Of a DNA stretch of 9,238 nucleotides, positions 6,085 to 9,238 are shown in pieces. The DNA is taken from NCBI GenBank assembly GCA_017412265.1, contig JAFPYK010000119.1, positions 1 through 9,238 of the forward strand, in the 5' to 3' direction. The position numbers were made by a program, and so were the translations under genes. The stretch's first letter is position 1. Every line of letters begins with the position of its first letter. The stretch comes from Lachnospiraceae bacterium. Its GTDB lineage: Bacteria; Bacillota; Clostridia; Lachnospirales; Lachnospiraceae. Below the pieces are notes generated by a model. It ran no database searches. It worked only from the letters and a program-made list of their open reading frames with translations, and was not told the origin of the DNA.

Positions 6085-6113
6085 TGGAAATCCAGATAGT
6101 CATATGTTATAAT
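6085..6113 (+). promoter_or_regulatory. Extended -10 promoter of the small membrane protein gene
   Basis: A perfect TATAAT (6108-6113) is preceded by TG one base upstream (extended -10, TGTTATAAT), with TGGAAA (6085-6090) as a partial -35 at 17 bp. Transcription would start near 6120, about 38 nt before the ATG at 6158, so the small gene need not depend on pcrA readthrough. Confidence 0.7.
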
Positions 6114-6157
6114 CTAAACTACAATAGAACGGTATCTTGTATGAGGAGGTACAAAGG

Positions 6158-6379
6158 ATGAAGAAAAAAATGTCCCCGGTGGTCAAGATTATCCTGATCA
6201 TTACCGGTATTGCGATTGTGGCCGGAATCTGCTATCTGGTCTATCGGTTCCTGACTCCCGATTATCTCGAAGATTTTGACGATGATCTGGATGATTTCGA
6301 TGAGCTGGAAGAACCGGATGATGAGGAAGAAGTCGTGATCCATGTGGATGACGAGGAAACTGAGGCGGAAGCTGAATAA
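6158..6379 (+). CDS. Small single-pass membrane protein with highly acidic tail
   Basis: A 73-residue protein of unknown function. A Lys-rich N-terminus (MKKKMSPVVK) leads into one hydrophobic helix (about residues 8-29) rich in Ile, Val and Gly. The final 39 residues (35-73) contain 24 Asp/Glu and only one basic-type residue, His, so the tail is very acidic and probably disordered. By the positive-inside rule the N-terminus should be cytoplasmic and the acidic tail outside. The Cys at 25 is not in a lipobox, so a lipoprotein is unlikely. The start is chosen at ATG 6158 because GAGGAGGT (6143-6150) sits seven bases before it; the frame is open up to TTG 6137, but that would place the ribosome binding site inside the gene. 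It has its own promoter and a strong terminator. A link with pcrA is only positional. Confidence 0.8.
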   Translation: MKKKMSPVVKIILIITGIAIVAGICYLVYRFLTPDYLEDFDDDLDDFDELEEPDDEEEVVIHVDDEETEAEAE

Positions 6380-6390
6380 TCGTTCACACT

Positions 6391-6428
6391 AAGAAGAGGC
6401 CGCTGTCCGGTGGGGACAGCGGCTTTTT
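6391..6428 (+). terminator. Intrinsic terminator of the small membrane protein gene
   Basis: A perfect 10-bp GC-rich stem (6399-6408 with 6414-6423) with loop GGTGG is followed by TTTTT (6424-6428). It begins 19 bases after the stop codon. Confidence 0.92.
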
Positions 6429-6464
6429 ACAATCAGGCCTGATGAGCGGGCGTGGAGGAGTAAG

Positions 6465-7439
6465 ATGATCAACTGGGGGATTGTGGGCTGCGGAAGAATC
6501 GCGGCGACATTTGCACAGGCGCTGTCCGGCGTGGAGGATGCGTGCCTTCTGGCCGCGGCAGCCAGGGACCTGGGGCGTGCCGAAGCATTTGCCGAAAAAT
6601 GGAATGTGAAGCGTGCTTATGGATCCTATGAGGAGCTCGCGGCGGATCCGGATGTGGACGTGGTCTATATCGCGGTGCCGCATGGGCTGCATATGGCTGC
6701 TTCGATTCTGTGCATGAATGCGGGCAAGCACGTGCTCTGCGAGAAGCCGATGGCGCTGAATGCGGCGCAGGCGGAGGAGATGTTTGCGGCCGCGCAGAGG
6801 AATCATGTGTTCCTGATGGAGGCGTTCTGGACGAAGTTCCTGCCCGTCACAGAGAAGATCCGCTCGTGGATCCGGGAAGGCCGGCTCGGGGAGATCCTGA
6901 CGATTGACGCGAAGTTCTGCTACGAGGATCCGGGAAGGGCCAAGGAGCGGCTCTTTGACCCGGCGATGGGCGGAGGGGCGCTTCTGGATGTCGGCATCTA
7001 TCCGATCGCATTTGTCAATCATATCCTGGGGGAGCTGCCGGAGAAGATGGTTTCTGCCGCACATGTTGCCGGGGGCGTGGACGAGTACAATTCGATGCTT
7101 CTGACTTATCCGTGCGGGACGATCGCGAATCTTTCTTCTGCGATTGTGCTGGATATGGAAGAGAGGGCCGTGATCGTCGGGACGAAAGCCCGGATCGACC
7201 TGAACCGCTACTGGAGAGCGCAGGAGGTGGAGCTTACGGACCACGCGGGCCATGTGCTGGAGCGGTTTGAGGCGCCTCACCGGGTCAACGGCTATGAATA
7301 TGAGGTAGAAGAGGTGTGCCGCTGCATCCGCGAGGGACGGACGCAGAGTGACCGCCACACGTGGCAGCATACGCTGGACGCCCTCAGGATCATGGATGAA
7401 CTGCGGGCGCAGTGGGGCCTGGTTTATCCGGGAGAGTAA
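6465..7439 (+). CDS. Gfo/Idh/MocA-family NAD(P)-dependent oxidoreductase
   Basis: A 324-residue cytoplasmic dehydrogenase of the Gfo/Idh/MocA family, which oxidises or reduces sugars, inositols or diols with NAD(P). The N-terminal Rossmann fold shows GCGRIA (8-13) for the dinucleotide and the hallmark EKP (93-95), whose Lys is catalytic in the family. LMEAFWTKFLPV (117-128) and GALLDVGIYP (171-180) resemble the dimeric dihydrodiol dehydrogenase/D-xylose dehydrogenase branch. Asp175 and Tyr179 occupy the usual catalytic Asp-x3-His/Tyr position. The C-terminal half is the beta-sheet substrate and dimer domain. Length is normal and nothing looks broken. The start has GGAGGAG (6454-6460). Only 36 bases separate it from the upstream terminator and I see no promoter there, so it may rely on readthrough or on a promoter I cannot recognise. 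The substrate cannot be predicted. Confidence 0.9.
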   Translation: MINWGIVGCGRIAATFAQALSGVEDACLLAAAARDLGRAEAFAEKWNVKRAYGSYEELAADPDVDVVYIAVPHGLHMAASILCMNAGKHVLCEKPMALNAAQAEEMFAAAQRNHVFLMEAFWTKFLPVTEKIRSWIREGRLGEILTIDAKFCYEDPGRAKERLFDPAMGGGALLDVGIYPIAFVNHILGELPEKMVSAAHVAGGVDEYNSMLLTYPCGTIANLSSAIVLDMEERAVIVGTKARIDLNRYWRAQEVELTDHAGHVLERFEAPHRVNGYEYEVEEVCRCIREGRTQSDRHTWQHTLDALRIMDELRAQWGLVYPGE

Positions 7440-7462
7440 ATGATAACAGATTGTTCACAATT

Positions 7463-7483
7463 ATCTGATATAGTAAATCAGAT
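7463..7483. promoter_or_regulatory. Extended -10 with overlapping inverted repeat before the response regulator
   Basis: ATCTGAT (7463-7469) and ATCAGAT (7477-7483) are perfect inverted repeats separated by 7 bases. The gap and left arm contain TGATATAGT (7466-7474), an extended -10 element, and no good -35 box lies upstream. A promoter with a missing -35 and a dyad over its -10 is a typical place for regulator control, possibly by the response regulator itself; this is inference. Confidence 0.4.
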
Positions 7484-7565
7484 TCCGGTAACGGAGAAGA
7501 GAAGAAATCAGGGGGATCGCGTGAATCCGCCGAGTGCGGCGTGTTTCACCGAACGGCTCCGGAAT
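7482..7565 (+). promoter_or_regulatory. Structured leader of the two-component operon
   Basis: ATTCCGG (7482-7488) can pair with CCGGAAT (7559-7565), closing a domain with an internal hairpin: GTGAA/TTCAC (7521-7525 with 7545-7549) and CGCCG/CGGCG (7528-7532 with 7537-7541), loop AGTG. The closing 3' arm touches the ribosome binding site TGGAGA (7565-7570). CGGAG (7492-7496) could compete by pairing with CTCCG (7557-7561). No known riboswitch is recognised. Confidence 0.35.
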
Positions 7566-7576
7566 GGAGAAATGAT

Positions 7577-8248
7577 ATGGAGAGATTAAAGATCCTGGTC
7601 GTAGATGATGAGAGCAGGATGCGCAAGCTGGTGAAGGATTTCCTGGCGAAGAAGGATTATGAGGTGCTGGAGGCCGAGAACGGAGCGAAGGCGCTGGATA
7701 TCTTCTTCGAGAACAAGGATATCGCACTGGTGATACTGGACGTTATGATGCCGGAGATGGACGGCTGGGAGGTCTGCCGCGAGATCCGCGCCTACTCGAA
7801 GGTGCCGATCGTGATGCTGACGGCCCGGTCCAGCGAGCAGGATGAGCTGCAGGGATTTGAGCTGGGTGTGGACGAATACATATCCAAGCCGTTCAGCCCG
7901 AAGATCCTGGTCGCCAGAGTGGAGGCCATCCTTCGCAGGACCAACGCGCAGGGTGAGGATATCCTGATCGCGGGTGACCTGGTGCTCGACAAAGCCGCGC
8001 ATCAGGTGACGATCAACGGGACGCCGGTGGACTTAAGCTTCAAGGAGTTTGAGCTGCTGACGTATTTCGTCATGAACCAGGGAGTGGCCCTCTCGCGCGA
8101 GAGGATCCTCAATCATGTATGGAATTATGATTATTTCGGCGACGCCCGCACCATTGACACGCATGTCAAGAAGCTTCGCAGCAAGCTGGGCGATAAGGGA
8201 GACTACATCAAAACGATCTGGGGCATGGGATATAAGTTCGAAGTCTGA
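7577..8248 (+). CDS. OmpR/PhoB-family response regulator
   Basis: A 223-residue two-component response regulator. The receiver domain (1-120) has the acidic pair Asp10-Asp11, the phospho-acceptor Asp55 (ILDVMMPEMDG), Thr82 (MLTAR) and Lys104 with the following Pro (ISKPFSP), so phosphorylation should be functional. The C-terminal winged-helix domain (about 128-223) has the OmpR pattern LSFKEFELL, SRERILNHVW, and RTIDTHVKKLRSKL for the recognition helix, ending with IKTIWGMGYKF, and would bind direct repeats in promoters. The frame is open upstream to a GTG at 7541, but ATG 7577 is preferred: it has TGGAGA (7565-7570) at seven bases and gives the normal receiver start (MERLKILVVDDE). The kinase gene follows 23 bases after the stop, a clear operon. 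The regulon is not evident from the sequence. Confidence 0.95.
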   Translation: MERLKILVVDDESRMRKLVKDFLAKKDYEVLEAENGAKALDIFFENKDIALVILDVMMPEMDGWEVCREIRAYSKVPIVMLTARSSEQDELQGFELGVDEYISKPFSPKILVARVEAILRRTNAQGEDILIAGDLVLDKAAHQVTINGTPVDLSFKEFELLTYFVMNQGVALSRERILNHVWNYDYFGDARTIDTHVKKLRSKLGDKGDYIKTIWGMGYKFEV

Positions 8249-8256
8249 CCCGGAGG

Positions 8257-8264
8257 AAAGGAGG
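8257..8264 (+). promoter_or_regulatory. Ribosome binding site of the sensor kinase
   Basis: AAAGGAGG lies seven bases before ATG 8272, in the gap of 23 bases after the response regulator stop. It fixes the kinase start. Confidence 0.85.
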
Positions 8265-8271
8265 CCGTGCG

Positions 8272-9238
8272 ATGCGAACCAGGCCGAAGAGACATCTGTT
8301 TAAATCCATTCAGCAGCAGTATGTCCTGATGGTGGTTCTGGCCATCCTCGGCACGCTTCTGGTATGCTGGCTGTTTAATGCATATTTCTCGGAGCGTGTT
8401 TACCAGAAATCCAAGATGAACAGTGTGCGCAGTGTCTATGAGAAGATCGTCCAGAACTATCAGAGGCTGGATACGGATGAAAATGCGGCGCTGGAGCTGG
8501 AGAAGCTGGCCGTCAGCGAGGACGTGTCTCCTTATATCTTCCAGGTATATCAGAACAATTCCACGTATTTCCTGGTGAGCATCTATCCGAACATCTCCCG
8601 GAGCGAGCGACAGCTTCTGTTCCAGCGTGTCAGCGGCTATCTGATCGATTATCTGGGATATTCGACGGAGGATGTATACCAGAACGGGAAGGAAGGCCCC
8701 TCGGCCGACAAGGATAAGGAGGAGATCGAGCGGGGCAGCAGCTACGGGATCTATCATGTGCTGGACCGCCGGACAGAGTCGCAGTTCCTGGAGCTCTTCG
8801 GTGCGCTGGATGATGATACGATGGTCCTCGTGCGATGCAATTATGAGAGCGTGCAGGAGACCGTCAAGGTGTTCAACCGGCTGCTTGCCGAGATCGGTAT
8901 CGTCGCGATGATCGTCAGCGCGCTGATCACGTATTTTATCACGATGGGTGTCACAAAGCCGGTGCGCAGGCTGACGGAGATCGCCGAGAAGATGTCGGAC
9001 CTGGACTTCGACGTGAAGTACACCGGAGATACCGGCACCGAGGTGGACCGGCTGGGCCACAGCATCAATGTGCTGTCGGAGCGCCTGGAGGAGACGATCT
9101 CGGAACTTAAGGGCGCGAACAATGAGCTGCGCCGGGATATCGAGCGGCGTACGCAGATGGATTCGATGCGTACGGAATTCCTGTCCAATGTCTCGCATGA
9201 CCTGAAGACGCCGATCGCCCTGATTCAGGGCTATGCGG
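8272..9238 (+). CDS. Membrane sensor histidine kinase, N-terminal part (3' end outside window)
   Basis: The frame is open from ATG 8272 to the window edge (322 full codons plus one base) and encodes the front half of a HAMP-type sensor kinase. After a basic N-terminus come TM1 (about residues 17-37), an extracellular sensor region of about 165 residues (38-205) with no domain I recognise, and TM2 (about 206-226). The HAMP domain follows (about 227-280, starting TKPVRRLTEIAEKMSD), then a coiled-coil-like linker (ELKGANNELRRDIERR) and the H-box NVSHDLKTPIALIQGYA with the phospho-accepting His309. The ATP-binding domain is cut off. It autophosphorylates and passes phosphate to the upstream response regulator. 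The SHDLKTPI form of the H-box is shared with VanS-like and many Clostridia kinases. The ligand is unknown. Confidence 0.93.
   Translation, partial: MRTRPKRHLFKSIQQQYVLMVVLAILGTLLVCWLFNAYFSERVYQKSKMNSVRSVYEKIVQNYQRLDTDENAALELEKLAVSEDVSPYIFQVYQNNSTYFLVSIYPNISRSERQLLFQRVSGYLIDYLGYSTEDVYQNGKEGPSADKDKEEIERGSSYGIYHVLDRRTESQFLELFGALDDDTMVLVRCNYESVQETVKVFNRLLAEIGIVAMIVSALITYFITMGVTKPVRRLTEIAEKMSDLDFDVKYTGDTGTEVDRLGHSINVLSERLEETISELKGANNELRRDIERRTQMDSMRTEFLSNVSHDLKTPIALIQGYA

Noticed and set aside
6384..7370. 328-codon minus-strand open frame opposite the oxidoreductase
   Set aside because: It is the shadow of a complete Gfo/Idh/MocA gene, has His/Arg/Pro-rich composition, and contains the upstream terminator.
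7541..7576. GTG start giving 12 extra residues on the response regulator
   Set aside because: Receiver domains begin as at ATG 7577, which has a proper ribosome binding site; the extra codons lie in a leader hairpin.
8203..9198. 331-codon minus-strand open frame opposite the kinase
   Set aside because: The plus strand encodes an unmistakable HAMP-kinase with ribosome binding site; the antisense frame matches no family.
1..9238. CRISPR array, tRNA, rRNA, insertion sequence or prophage genes
   Set aside because: No regularly spaced repeats, cloverleaf, transposase motifs, terminal inverted repeats or phage proteins were seen on either strand.

Overview
The window looks like an ordinary chromosomal segment of a Gram-positive anaerobe of the Clostridia, most likely a Lachnospiraceae-type genome. 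That guess rests on strong AGGAGG-type ribosome binding sites, sigma-A promoters, GC-rich codon third positions with AT-rich intergenic regions, and the gene set: a YerC/YecD TrpR-like regulator, a PcrA helicase with a C-terminal Tudor-like domain, a SpoIIE-type phosphatase and an OmpR/HK pair. No rRNA, tRNA, insertion sequence, phage gene or CRISPR array is visible, and the longest gene-free stretch is about 235 bases.

Layout. Positions 2-499 hold the 3' end of a SpoIIE-type PP2C phosphatase (+). It converges on an RpiB/LacA/LacB-like protein (600-1238, -), with a strong hairpin at 546-580 between them. The isomerase-like gene and a YcdX-like PHP-domain phosphoesterase (1398-2138, +) diverge from a compact promoter pair whose -35 boxes form a 16-bp palindrome at 1324-1339. 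Then follow yerC (2230-2523, +, with terminator), a stand-alone helicase-associated (HA) repeat protein (2759-3646, +, own promoter and terminator), pcrA (3754-6069, +), a tiny acidic-tailed membrane protein (6158-6379, +, own promoter and terminator), a Gfo/Idh/MocA oxidoreductase of the dihydrodiol-dehydrogenase-like group (6465-7439, +), and a two-component operon: an OmpR-type response regulator (7577-8248, +) and a sensor kinase cut by the window edge (8272-9238, +).

How the genes relate. Most are separate transcription units, each with an identifiable promoter and/or intrinsic terminator. The only confident operon is response regulator plus kinase. yerC near pcrA recalls the Bacillus subtilis yer/pcrA neighbourhood (from memory), here with the HA-repeat gene between them. 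Replication/repair (PcrA), small-molecule metabolism (PHP phosphoesterase, oxidoreductase, isomerase-like protein) and signalling (phosphatase, two-component system) are otherwise functionally unlinked.

I found no convincing undescribed multi-gene system. The points most worth a second look are the helicase-free four-repeat HA protein next to pcrA, the RpiB homologue that appears to lack canonical active-site residues, the shared palindromic -35 element, overlapping inverted repeats before yerC and the response regulator, and the small acidic membrane protein behind pcrA.
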